From the NCBI RefSeq assembly GCF_014323405.1, contig NZ_JACRWE010000004.1, positions 124,001-188,000 on the forward strand: a stretch of 64,000 nucleotides of DNA, written 5' to 3'. This DNA is from Romboutsia faecis (lineage in GTDB: Bacteria; Bacillota; Clostridia; Peptostreptococcales; Peptostreptococcaceae). Below, in pieces: positions 56,622-64,000 of this stretch (position 1 is its first letter; every line of letters begins with the position of its first letter). The translations under genes were made by a program, and so were the position numbers. The notes under the pieces were generated by a model. The model made no database searches. It was not told the origin of the DNA and saw only the letters and a program-made list of their open reading frames with translations.

Positions 56622-58763
56622 ATGGTACCAGGACTTAAAGAACGTTTATTAGGATTAATAAATGACCCGTCATACAGCCCTCTGAAAAAAGAGGAACTAG
56701 CTGTTATATTTGATATACATCCAGCAGAAATGCCAATGTTTTATAATTTTTTAGATGAGTTAGAAGAAGACGGTTATATAGGTAGAACTAAAAAAGGAAA
56801 GATAATGTCATTAAATCAAATGGGATTATTTGTAGGTAAATTCGTATCTCATAGAAAAGGATTTGGATTTGTTGAGTCAGATGAAGAATATACTCAAGAT
56901 TTATTCATACCAGCTGATAATGTAAATACAGCTATGCATAATGACAGAGTTATAGCAGAAATAGTAACTCCTGCAACTGATGATAAAAGAGCAGAAGGTA
57001 AGATAATAAAGGTAGTAAAAAGAGAAGTTACAGAAGTAGTTGGATTATTCCAACCAAGTAAGAACTTTGGATTCGTAGTTCCAGATAATAAAAAGTTCAA
57101 TCAAGACATATATATACCTAAGAAATTCTTCTCAGGTGCAAAGGAAAATGACAAGGTTGTAGTTGAAATAACAGTATGGCCAGCAGAAGATAGAAAACCA
57201 GAAGGTAAAATAATAGAAGTATTAGGACAAAAAGGTGAAAGAGGAGTAGAAATAGATTCTATAGTTAAAGCTCATGGATTACCTGAAGAATTCCCTAAGA
57301 AAGTATTAGATGAAGCTGAGTTTGTTGCAGTACCTATTCCTGAAGAAGAAATTCAAAGAAGATTTGATATAAGAGATCTTAAGACTTTCACTATAGATGG
57401 AGAAGATGCAAAAGACTTAGATGATGCTGTTTCTATAGAAAAATTACCTAATGGAAACTTCAAGCTAGGAGTTCATATAGCTGACGTTACTCATTATGTA
57501 AGAGAAAAAAGTAAATTAGATAAAGAAGCCTTAAAAAGAGCAACTTCTGTTTACTTAGTAGATAAGGTAATACCAATGTTACCTAAGACACTTTCTAATG
57601 GAATGTGCTCATTAAATCCATTTGAAGATAAGCTTACGTTATCAATATTTATGGAGATAAATGATAAAGGTGAAGTTGTAAAACATGATATATATGAAAG
57701 TGTAATAAATTCAAAAGCTAGAATGACTTATACAGAAGTATCAGATATATTAGAAAAAGATGATCCATTATTAAAGAAAACTTTCTCTCATATGGTAGAT
57801 GAATTTAAGATGTCAGAAGAACTAGCTAGAATTCTTATGAAGAGAAGAGATAGAAGAGGATCAATAGACTTTGACTTCCCAGAAGCAAAAATAATATTAA
57901 ATAAAGATGGAGAAGTTGCAGATATAAAGCACTATGAAAGAAGAATATCTAACAGAATAATAGAAGAGTTCATGCTTGTAAGTAATGAAACTATAGCAGA
58001 ACACTACTTCTGGTTAGGATTACCTTTTGTTTATAGAGTCCATGAAACTCCATCAGCTGAGAAGATGGAACAATTAAGTAAATTCGTAGCTACATTTGGA
58101 TATACAATAAAAGGTGACTTAGAAGATGTTCATCCAAAGGCTTTACAAGCAATAGTTGAAAATATAAAAGGTAAGAGAGAAGAAGAAGCAATAAGTACAA
58201 TATTACTTCGTTCATTAAAGCAAGCAAGATACGAACCAACTTGTTTAGGTCACTTTGGTCTTGCAGCTAAGTACTATTGCCACTTTACTTCTCCAATAAG
58301 AAGATATCCAGACTTACAAATACACAGAATTATAAAAGAACAATTAAATAATAAGATAAATCAAAAAAGACAAGATCAGTTAAGTAATATAGTAGAATAT
58401 GCATCTACTCAATCTTCTGAAAGAGAGAGAGCAGCAGAACTTGCTGAAAGAGATGTTCATGATTATTATAAAGCTTGTTATATGGCTGATAAAGTAGGTC
58501 AAGAATTTGAAGGGACTATATCAAGTGTAACTAACTTTGGTATGTTCGTTGAGTTAGAGAATACTATAGAAGGTCTTGTAAGACTTGCTAATATGGCTGA
58601 TGATTATTATATTTATGATGATATGACTTACACTATAATTGGTGAGAGAACTAAGAAGACATTTAGAATAGGTGACCCTGTTAGAATTAGGGTTGATAGA
58701 GTAAATGTTGACTTTAGAGAAATAGATTTCGAGTTACTTGAGAAAATAGATGATGAGGAGTAG
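56622..58763 (+). CDS. rnr: Ribonuclease R
   Basis: 713 residues in the standard order: an N-terminal winged helix (1-60), two cold-shock domains (VSHRKGFGFVESD; PSKNFGFVVPDN), the RNB catalytic domain with TIDGEDAKDLDDAVSIEK (the aspartate cluster) and a C-terminal S1 domain (GTISSVTNFGMFVELENTIEGLVRL). This 3'-5' exonuclease degrades structured RNA and, with tmRNA and SmpB, faulty mRNAs on stalled ribosomes. smpB and ssrA lie downstream, in keeping with that role. AGGAGG precedes the ATG. Confidence 0.97.
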   Translation: MVPGLKERLLGLINDPSYSPLKKEELAVIFDIHPAEMPMFYNFLDELEEDGYIGRTKKGKIMSLNQMGLFVGKFVSHRKGFGFVESDEEYTQDLFIPADNVNTAMHNDRVIAEIVTPATDDKRAEGKIIKVVKREVTEVVGLFQPSKNFGFVVPDNKKFNQDIYIPKKFFSGAKENDKVVVEITVWPAEDRKPEGKIIEVLGQKGERGVEIDSIVKAHGLPEEFPKKVLDEAEFVAVPIPEEEIQRRFDIRDLKTFTIDGEDAKDLDDAVSIEKLPNGNFKLGVHIADVTHYVREKSKLDKEALKRATSVYLVDKVIPMLPKTLSNGMCSLNPFEDKLTLSIFMEINDKGEVVKHDIYESVINSKARMTYTEVSDILEKDDPLLKKTFSHMVDEFKMSEELARILMKRRDRRGSIDFDFPEAKIILNKDGEVADIKHYERRISNRIIEEFMLVSNETIAEHYFWLGLPFVYRVHETPSAEKMEQLSKFVATFGYTIKGDLEDVHPKALQAIVENIKGKREEEAISTILLRSLKQARYEPTCLGHFGLAAKYYCHFTSPIRRYPDLQIHRIIKEQLNNKINQKRQDQLSNIVEYASTQSSERERAAELAERDVHDYYKACYMADKVGQEFEGTISSVTNFGMFVELENTIEGLVRLANMADDYYIYDDMTYTIIGERTKKTFRIGDPVRIRVDRVNVDFREIDFELLEKIDDEE

Positions 58764-58774
58764 TCGATAGCTTC

Positions 58775-58861
58775 GGGGTGGAGTGTTATGGAGTTTTCTA
58801 CCATGCAAAGCAAAATACGCTTTGCAAACGGGAGGAAAATATCCATAATCACTTACACCCC
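58775..58861 (+). terminator. 87-base hairpin element after rnr
   Basis: GGGGTG (58775-58780) pairs with CACCCC (58856-58861), then GTG/CAC, TTATGGA/TCCATAA, TTTTC/GAAAA, CC/GG and an apical TGCAAAGC/GCTTTGCA. TTTGATTT follows, so it may terminate rnr and the convergent gene. Its apical core (CCATGCAAAGCAAAATACG) resembles that of the element after secG. Confidence 0.6.
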
Positions 58862-58899
58862 TTTGATTTAGCCACTTATTTTAAGTAGGAGAAGTAAGA

Positions 58900-59421
58900 T
58901 TAAAAGATTTTTAAGTATAATTTTAGTCCTCCGCTTTTGAATATTTTTAGTTTTGGTGGATTGTATGTGTATTTAAATATTGAATTTAGTGTGAATATTA
59001 GTATTATAAATGATAGTATGCTTAGTTTTATGGATACTTGGTCTGATAATAGTAGGTTTTGGATTATTTTTAAATCTACTATTACTGATATTATAAATAT
59101 TGATATGTCTACTGGTAGTATTGCTTTTTTTGTGAAGTGTGTGTATGTATAAAATAATATTGGGATTATTATAAATGGTAGTAATGATGCAATTGCAAGG
59201 GCTGGTATTAAATTATTTAGATTATTTGGATATATTAGATATATTACTAATGTTGTTAGTATGACTGGAAATACTGATAGTTTCATGTGTTCCCATACGC
59301 TTTCATTTACTGGTGTAAAATAGCCTATAATTTTGTTTTTACCTGATATATCATATGCAAAGTGTAAAAATGAACCAAGTATTATGCTTATTATTATTCC
59401 TATGTTTATGTATGTGTTCAA
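58900..59421 (-). CDS. DUF6512-like integral membrane protein
   Basis: 173 residues with about five membrane spans. After the first span comes FTPVNESVWEHMKLSVFP, a conserved block I associate with a family of unknown function (DUF6512); the family assignment is from memory. The start is a TTG at 59419-59421, behind AAAGGAGGTGAG. Function is unknown. The gene is convergent to rnr and divergent from smpB, interrupting an otherwise conserved rnr-smpB pair. Confidence 0.7.
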   Translation of the reverse strand: MNTYINIGIIISIILGSFLHFAYDISGKNKIIGYFTPVNESVWEHMKLSVFPVILTTLVIYLIYPNNLNNLIPALAIASLLPFIIIPILFYTYTHFTKKAILPVDISIFIISVIVDLKIIQNLLLSDQVSIKLSILSFIILIFTLNSIFKYTYNPPKLKIFKSGGLKLYLKIF

Positions 59422-59684
59422 TTTGTTCTCACCTCCTTTAAGTATGTATTTTATTACATATAAATATTATTAAAAAAGGGTAATAAATTATAACTTATTT
59501 TGATATAATTTATTATTTAAAATTTGAAATCTTTTTTATTATTAGGACGTATATTTATAGTGAGTTATTTTAATAATAAACTTAGAATGTGGTTAGTTAT
59601 ATTGACTATAACCAATAAATATGGTATATTTTTACTTATAATATATAATATATATTATGAAATTTTTTTGTGAAGAAGGTGAAC

Positions 59685-60143
59685 TTGTTGTCAGGTAAAA
59701 AAGTATTAGCTACAAATAGAAAAGCAAGACATGAGTACTTTATAGAAGAAACTTATGAATGCGGTATAGAGCTTAAAGGAACAGAAGTAAAGTCAATAAG
59801 ACAAGGGAAGGTTAACTTAACTGATGGATTTGCATCTGTTGACAATAGTGAAGTATTTATAAAACAAGTTCATATAAGTCCTTACGAGCAAGGAAATAGA
59901 TTTAATGTTGATCCTCTTAGAGTGAGAAAGTTATTACTTCACAAAAGTGAAATAAGAAAGCTTATAGGGGCAACTACTATAAAAGGTTATTCTTTAATAC
60001 CACTTAGCATGTATTTAGTTCGTGGTAAAGTTAAGATAGAATTAGCTTTAGCAAAAGGTAAGAAGCTATATGATAAACGTCAAGATTTAGCTAAAAAAGA
60101 TGCTCAAAGACGTATTGAAAGAGAAATGACTGGTAAATACTAA
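59685..60143 (+). CDS. smpB: SsrA-binding protein SmpB
   Basis: About 152 residues: [45 protein letters not shown], and the C-terminal tail [25 protein letters not shown] that reaches into the ribosome. SmpB delivers tmRNA to stalled ribosomes. There is no ATG at the start. AGAAGGTGAAC lies before two TTG codons (59685 and 59688), and one of these is most likely used; a GTG at 59670 precedes the ribosome site. ssrA follows. Confidence 0.93.
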   Translation: MLSGKKVLATNRKARHEYFIEETYECGIELKGTEVKSIRQGKVNLTDGFASVDNSEVFIKQVHISPYEQGNRFNVDPLRVRKLLLHKSEIRKLIGATTIKGYSLIPLSMYLVRGKVKIELALAKGKKLYDKRQDLAKKDAQRRIEREMTGKY

Positions 60144-60337
60144 GTCTATTTTGAAGCAATATCAAAGCATATTGGAAAACTAAGTTAATTAAATTCTTTG
60201 TTACCTAAAAATCCATTAACTAACATTGATTTTGAGGTAAAAAAGTATTATATTATAAATATATCAGCAATAACAATTGAATATAGAAATGGTGAAGTTT
60301 GCGAATAAAGACAGTCTCTAAGACTTTAAACTACCAC

Positions 60338-60689
60338 GGGGGCGTAAAGGTTTCGACGTGGGTTTGGAACTTGGGGCTGCGTGCCGTGTTACTCTGGGTC
60401 ACGTAAAAACTGGGGAACTTAAAACAAACGCAAACGATAATTACGCTTTAGCAGCTTAATTGACTGCTCGTCCCGCCTAAGCCCTCCTGCCGGCTAGGCC
60501 TGGACGTCATCTATGCAGGGAACTACTTTTGGGATGTCTCGACCAAAAGCGGACTAATTGGGACTGGCTAATCGCATAGCCTGCCGCTGGGCGATGCGTG
60601 AGGCGAGATACGAATACAGTTGGCTACGCACGTAGATGCAACGAGGAAAAGACTTGCGGACAGGGGTTCGACTCCCCTCGTCTCCACCA
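60338..60689 (+). ncRNA. ssrA: Transfer-messenger RNA
   Basis: The 5' end GGGGGCG (60338-60344) pairs with CGTCTCC (60679-60685) to form the acceptor stem. The T-arm GGGGTTCGACTCCCC and an encoded CCA (60687-60689) end it. The tag reading frame is 60430-60459 and encodes ANDNYALAA then TAA, ending in the hydrophobic ALAA expected for protease recognition. The pseudoknot-rich middle is present. A terminator follows. Confidence 0.96.
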
Positions 60690-60706
60690 TTGAAATCCAC
60701 GAAAAG
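60681..60706 (+). repeat. Direct repeat at the tmRNA 3' end, copy 1
   Basis: Starts TCTCCACCATTGAAATCCAC and continues to 60706. 24 of 26 bases match 62828-62853. It contains the last nine bases of ssrA and the sequence just behind. Confidence 0.85.
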
Positions 60707-60739
60707 TATTATCATATAATTTATGGTAATACTTTTTTA
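60702..60739 (+). terminator. Terminator after tmRNA
   Basis: AAAAGTATTATCATA (60702-60716) pairs with TATGGTAATACTTTT (60722-60736), followed by T residues. Confidence 0.9.
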
Positions 60740-60888
60740 TTTTATATAATAATTGTATAACTAATATTTTAAAATGAAATTTATTTTACTTTTATACTAT
60801 ATAACAAAATAAAAATATAGGAATAATATCAAGTTATAAGCAAACTATATTAATGATATATAATATAAAAGGAGATTAATACATAAAT

Positions 60889-62805
60889 ATGAGTGAAATA
60901 ATTAAAGAAAAATTAGAAGGTCGTGTAAGTTACCATGATTCTGTGGAAGAAATGTTAAAGAGGATACAAACAGATGGTCTTTCAAGCGTATTTTCTAGAT
61001 GGGATCCACAAGAGAAGATAAGATGCAAGTTTTGTCTTGAAGGGTTAAGTTGTCAATTATGTACACATGGACCTTGTAGAATTAATGAAAAAACAGGAGC
61101 TGACAAAGGGGTTTGTGGTATCGGACCAGATGCTATGGCTATGAGAAATTTTCTTATGAGAAATATAATGGGAGCTGCTACATATGCACATCATGCCTAT
61201 GAGGCTTTTAGAACACTAAGAGCTACTGGTGAAGGTAAATCATCATTTAAAATAAAAGATGAAAATAAACTGAAATGGATGTGTGAAAAAGTAGGAATAG
61301 ATACTAATCAAGATATTAATCAACTTGCTATTCAATTAGCCGATTTACTTGATAAAGATATGAAAGCAGGTCCTGATCAAGAGAGCATAATGACAAAATC
61401 TTTTGCTCCTAAAAAAAGAATACCAGTATGGAAAGAACTTCATATTTATCCTTCTGGTGTTGATCATGAAGTTCAAAACTCAATTGCGAGCTGTTTAACA
61501 AATGTGGATGGAGATTATGTATCACTTGCTACAAAAGCTCTTAGATTAGGATTATCTACTATATATACAGCTTTAATAGGTCTTGAAATGGTACAAGATA
61601 TATTATTTGGGACTCCTATGCCTCATGAAGTTAATGTGGATTTAGGTATAATGGACCCAGACTACGTAAATATAGTATTTAATGGGCATCAACCTTGGAT
61701 AGGAGCTCTTACTATAGAAAAACTTAGAAAAGGTGAATATAAAGATGAAGCTATAGCAGCAGGGGCTAAAGGCATTAGAGTAGTTGGTTCTATTGAAACA
61801 GGACAAGAATTATTACAAAGATATGAAGTTGATGATATATTTGTTGGCCTTATGGGTAACTGGTTAGCTATAGAGCCACTTCTTGCTACAGGTACAGTGG
61901 ATGCAATTGCTATGGAAGAAAACTGTTCACCTCCAGCTATAGATCAATATGCAGAAAAGTATCGAGTAGCTTTAGTTAGCATAAGTACGATAATAGGTGT
62001 ACCAGGTACAGAGCATAAGATGCCATATTATCCAGAAAAGGCTAATGAAATGTCAGATAATTTAATTAAAATAGCAATAGAGAACTTTAAAAAGAGACAT
62101 GGAAAAGTCGAACCTATGGTACCTAAATACGTTACAAAAGCTATAGCAGGATTTTCAACAGAAGCTGTTTTAGGTGCTCTAGGAAATACACTTGATCCAT
62201 TAGTTGATGTAATTTCAGCAGGTAAGATAAAAGGTATTGTTGCACTTGCAAACTGTTCAACACTTAGAAATGGTCCTCAAGACTGGAATACAGTTAATAT
62301 AACAAAAGAATTAATAAAAAGAGATATATTAGTAGTAGCTGGAGGTTGTGGTAATCATGCTCTTGAGGTAGCAGGACTATGTAACTTAGATGCTATAGAA
62401 AAATATGCAGGAGAAGGTTTAAAGGAAGTATGTAATATGCTTAAAATACCTCCTGTACTAAGCTTTGGTACTTGTACTGATACAGGTAGAATATCAATGC
62501 TAGTAACTGCCTTAGCAGATCATCTTGATGTTGATATTCCAGATCTTCCTATAGCAGTTACTGCTCCAGAGTGGATGGAACAAAAGGCTACTATAGATGG
62601 TGTTTTTGCAGTAGCATACGGAGCATATACACATTTATCTCCTACTCCATTTGTTACTGGAGCTCCTAAATTAGTAAAACTCCTTACAGAAGATGTTGAG
62701 GGATTAACAGGTGGTAAGGTAGCTTTAGGAGATGATCCATTTGAAGCTGCAAAAGCTATAGAAGCTCATATAATAAGTAAAAGACAAAAACTTGGACTTA
62801 AATAG
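60889..62805 (+). CDS. cooS: Anaerobic (Ni-Fe) carbon monoxide dehydrogenase catalytic subunit
   Basis: 638 residues of the CooS family, which oxidises CO to CO2 at a Ni-Fe-S cluster. The N-terminal cluster cysteines are Cys46, 49, 55, 58, 63 and 76 (CKFC, CQLCTHGPC, GVCGI). VNIVFNGHQPWIGALT, MEENCSPPAIDQYAEKY, ALANCSTLRNGPQDWN and VLSFGTCTDTGR carry the active-site residues. The Cys46-x2-Cys49 pair replaces the Cys-x7-Cys of the classical D-cluster. GGAG lies 14 bases before the ATG, unusually far. No cooC, cooF or acetyl-CoA synthase gene is beside it, so it works alone or with distant partners. Confidence 0.94.
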   Translation: MSEIIKEKLEGRVSYHDSVEEMLKRIQTDGLSSVFSRWDPQEKIRCKFCLEGLSCQLCTHGPCRINEKTGADKGVCGIGPDAMAMRNFLMRNIMGAATYAHHAYEAFRTLRATGEGKSSFKIKDENKLKWMCEKVGIDTNQDINQLAIQLADLLDKDMKAGPDQESIMTKSFAPKKRIPVWKELHIYPSGVDHEVQNSIASCLTNVDGDYVSLATKALRLGLSTIYTALIGLEMVQDILFGTPMPHEVNVDLGIMDPDYVNIVFNGHQPWIGALTIEKLRKGEYKDEAIAAGAKGIRVVGSIETGQELLQRYEVDDIFVGLMGNWLAIEPLLATGTVDAIAMEENCSPPAIDQYAEKYRVALVSISTIIGVPGTEHKMPYYPEKANEMSDNLIKIAIENFKKRHGKVEPMVPKYVTKAIAGFSTEAVLGALGNTLDPLVDVISAGKIKGIVALANCSTLRNGPQDWNTVNITKELIKRDILVVAGGCGNHALEVAGLCNLDAIEKYAGEGLKEVCNMLKIPPVLSFGTCTDTGRISMLVTALADHLDVDIPDLPIAVTAPEWMEQKATIDGVFAVAYGAYTHLSPTPFVTGAPKLVKLLTEDVEGLTGGKVALGDDPFEAAKAIEAHIISKRQKLGLK

Positions 62806-62827
62806 TTGATTTGATTGTAATGATTTT

Positions 62828-62853
62828 TCTTCACCATTTAAATCCACGAAAAG
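62828..62853 (+). repeat. Direct repeat of the tmRNA 3' flank, copy 2
   Basis: Starts TCTTCACCATTTAAATCCAC. 24 of 26 bases match 60681-60706. Like copy 1 it is followed at once by a terminator hairpin. Confidence 0.85.
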
Positions 62854-62882
62854 ATATTGGCTAAATAGTCAATATCTTTTTT
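62849..62882 (+). terminator. Terminator after cooS
   Basis: AAAAGATATTG (62849-62859) and CAATATCTTTT (62870-62880) pair perfectly and end in TTTTTT. Confidence 0.9.
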
Positions 62883-62958
62883 ATATGATTAGAATGAATA
62901 AGTGTAATAAAGTGGAGAATACATTTTATAGATGAACCACAATAAGTGATGATTTTAG

Positions 62959-63117
62959 AGGGAAGTTGTATACACTAGATTTAAAACGCAACAAAGAATA
63001 GAGGCTAGAATGCCATTATCACTAGTACAAACAACTCCAGATTTAAACTATAATACCGAAAATAATACTATGGAATATAATAATTTATACACATATTATG
63101 GGTGTAGTAGATTTTAA
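62959..63117 (+). other. Short open stretch of unknown nature, possible gene remnant or 35-residue protein
   Basis: An open frame runs from the stop at 62956 to TAA at 63115 (REVVYTRFKTQQRIEARMPL and on). An ATG at 63010 behind GAGG would give 35 residues beginning MPLSLVQTTPDLNYN. I do not recognise it. A good terminator follows at 63178, so something is transcribed here. It could be the tail of a decayed gene. Confidence 0.3.
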
Positions 63118-63177
63118 TCGATTATGTATTAGTAAAAGCAGATAGGAGCAAAAATAATTAATAGATAATAATAAACT

Positions 63178-63222
63178 AAGTGTCTTGAAGTGATGAATAA
63201 AATTACGTAAGGCACTTTTTTT
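63178..63222 (+). terminator. Terminator before the two-component genes
   Basis: AAGTGTCTT (63178-63186) pairs with AAGGCACTT (63209-63217), with one G-T pair, followed by a T-run. There is no annotated gene between this and the cooS terminator 300 bases upstream. Confidence 0.8.
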
Positions 63223-63316
63223 ATACTAGAATAATACAGAATTTGATTAGATACAATCTATATACATTTGATGATATAATAAAACATAACATTATATTTA
63301 AGATATAGGTGATAAA

Positions 63317-63970
63317 GTGACAAAGATTTTAATTGTGGAAGATGAAATTGCAATTGCTGAATTGCTCCAAATAGGTTTAACAAGAAGAGGTTACGCTTCA
63401 GAATATGTTTTGAATGGAAGAGAGGCAGCAGATTTAATTGAAAATATAAATTATGACTTGATTCTATTAGATATTATGCTACCAGAAATCAATGGTTATG
63501 AATTGATGGGATATATTGAAACTATAAATATACCAACAATTTTTATTACGGCAAAAGGGGCTTTAAAAGATAAAGTAAAAGGTCTTAGAATAGGAGCGGA
63601 TGACTATATAGTAAAACCATTTGAACTAGATGAAGTAGAGGCTAGAGTAGAATCAGTGCTAAGAAGGTATGGCAAAGTAAATGGATGTGTAGTATTTAAT
63701 GATATAGAAATAAATATAAAAACTAGAACGGTTACAAAAATGGGAGAAGAGATAACTCTAACGCCAAAAGAATATGAATTATTATCTACTTTAATTAAAA
63801 ATAAAAATACATTATTATATAGAGAAGACTTATTTGAAAAAGTATGGGAAAAAGAGTTTACAGGAGATTCTCGTACATTAGATTTACATATACAAAGATT
63901 ACGAAAAAAGTTAGATGATAAAGACATAATAAAAACAGTTTATGGCGTAGGCTATATTATGAAAGGATAA
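63317..63970 (+). CDS. OmpR/PhoB-family response regulator
   Basis: 217 residues. The receiver domain has the acidic pair in VEDE (8-10), the phosphorylated Asp52 in LILLDIMLPE and the lysine in YIVKPF. The C-terminal winged helix ends with SRTLDLHIQRLRKKLDDKDIIKTVYGVGYIM. The start is a GTG behind ATAGGTG. A histidine kinase gene starts 3 bases after its stop. The target genes are unknown. Confidence 0.94.
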   Translation: MTKILIVEDEIAIAELLQIGLTRRGYASEYVLNGREAADLIENINYDLILLDIMLPEINGYELMGYIETINIPTIFITAKGALKDKVKGLRIGADDYIVKPFELDEVEARVESVLRRYGKVNGCVVFNDIEINIKTRTVTKMGEEITLTPKEYELLSTLIKNKNTLLYREDLFEKVWEKEFTGDSRTLDLHIQRLRKKLDDKDIIKTVYGVGYIMKG

Positions 63971-63972
63971 GT

Positions 63973-64000
63973 ATGAAATTTTCAACAAAATTAATTTTAG
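63973..64000 (+). CDS. Sensor histidine kinase, N-terminal start only (runs off window)
   Basis: An ATG 3 bases after the response regulator opens MKFSTKLIL, the usual start of a membrane-anchored sensor kinase with its first span. GAAAGGATAAG is the ribosome site. Only nine codons are visible, so the call rests on context. Confidence 0.6.

Overview
The window is about 30% GC and has strong purine-rich ribosome binding sites. It carries an alpha/beta-type small acid-soluble spore protein, a central glycolytic operon led by cggR, selenium-linked molybdenum hydroxylase genes and a four-subunit 2-oxoacid:ferredoxin oxidoreductase. This points to a strictly anaerobic, spore-forming Firmicute of the Clostridia. 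The amino-acid-fermenting flavour suggests the Peptostreptococcaceae, but that placement is inference and no species is claimed.

Layout. 1-1511 (minus): start of a lysine biosynthesis operon (asd, dapA) under a lysine riboswitch. 1661-6094: L-serine dehydratase, an M20D amidohydrolase, a spore protein, a methyltransferase and Hsp33. 6269-22065: a sigma-54 activator (YgeV/UacR-like), a sigma-54 promoter, then a nine-gene operon: dpaL, ygeY-type hydrolase, D-aminoacylase-type amidohydrolase, ssnA, NCS2 permease, preA, hydA, selenium-dependent-type xanthine dehydrogenase, ridA. A strong terminator and rpoN (sigma-54 itself) follow. This matches the anaerobic purine/urate degradation cluster known from E. 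coli and gut Firmicutes and is the most interesting block. 22209-29566: glycolysis (cggR, gap, pgk, tpiA, gpmI, eno) with a CggR-type operator.

29693-30258 holds a decayed fusion of an ECF sigma factor and a CPBP protease. 30546-42986 is a glucarate/galactarate module: GntP permease, a small protein, glycerate kinase, CdaR, garD, gudD, a DapA-family aldolase/dehydratase, garR, pyruvate kinase and a second enolase. The two enolase genes share a 537-bp identical tract, a mark of recent gene conversion. Three promoters in the module share a CGATGA-type site at constant distance from the -10 box.

43064-52311: an HxlR regulator with a divergent iron-sulfur flavoprotein, a TyrR-like sigma-54 activator, three TyrR-type boxes and a sigma-54 promoter before methionine gamma-lyase, then a 2-oxoacid:ferredoxin oxidoreductase operon and an NhaC-family transporter. 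Together they would turn methionine into 2-oxobutyrate and then an acyl-CoA plus reduced ferredoxin. 52358-54544 (minus): an ABC exporter pair. 54819-60689: secG, an AEC transporter, RNase R, a DUF6512-like membrane protein, smpB and tmRNA. Two long hairpin elements with a common apical core lie downstream of secG and rnr. 60889-62805: a stand-alone CO dehydrogenase between two copies of the tmRNA 3' flank. The window ends in a two-component system, cut in the histidine kinase.

All calls come from reading the sequence; no database search was made.
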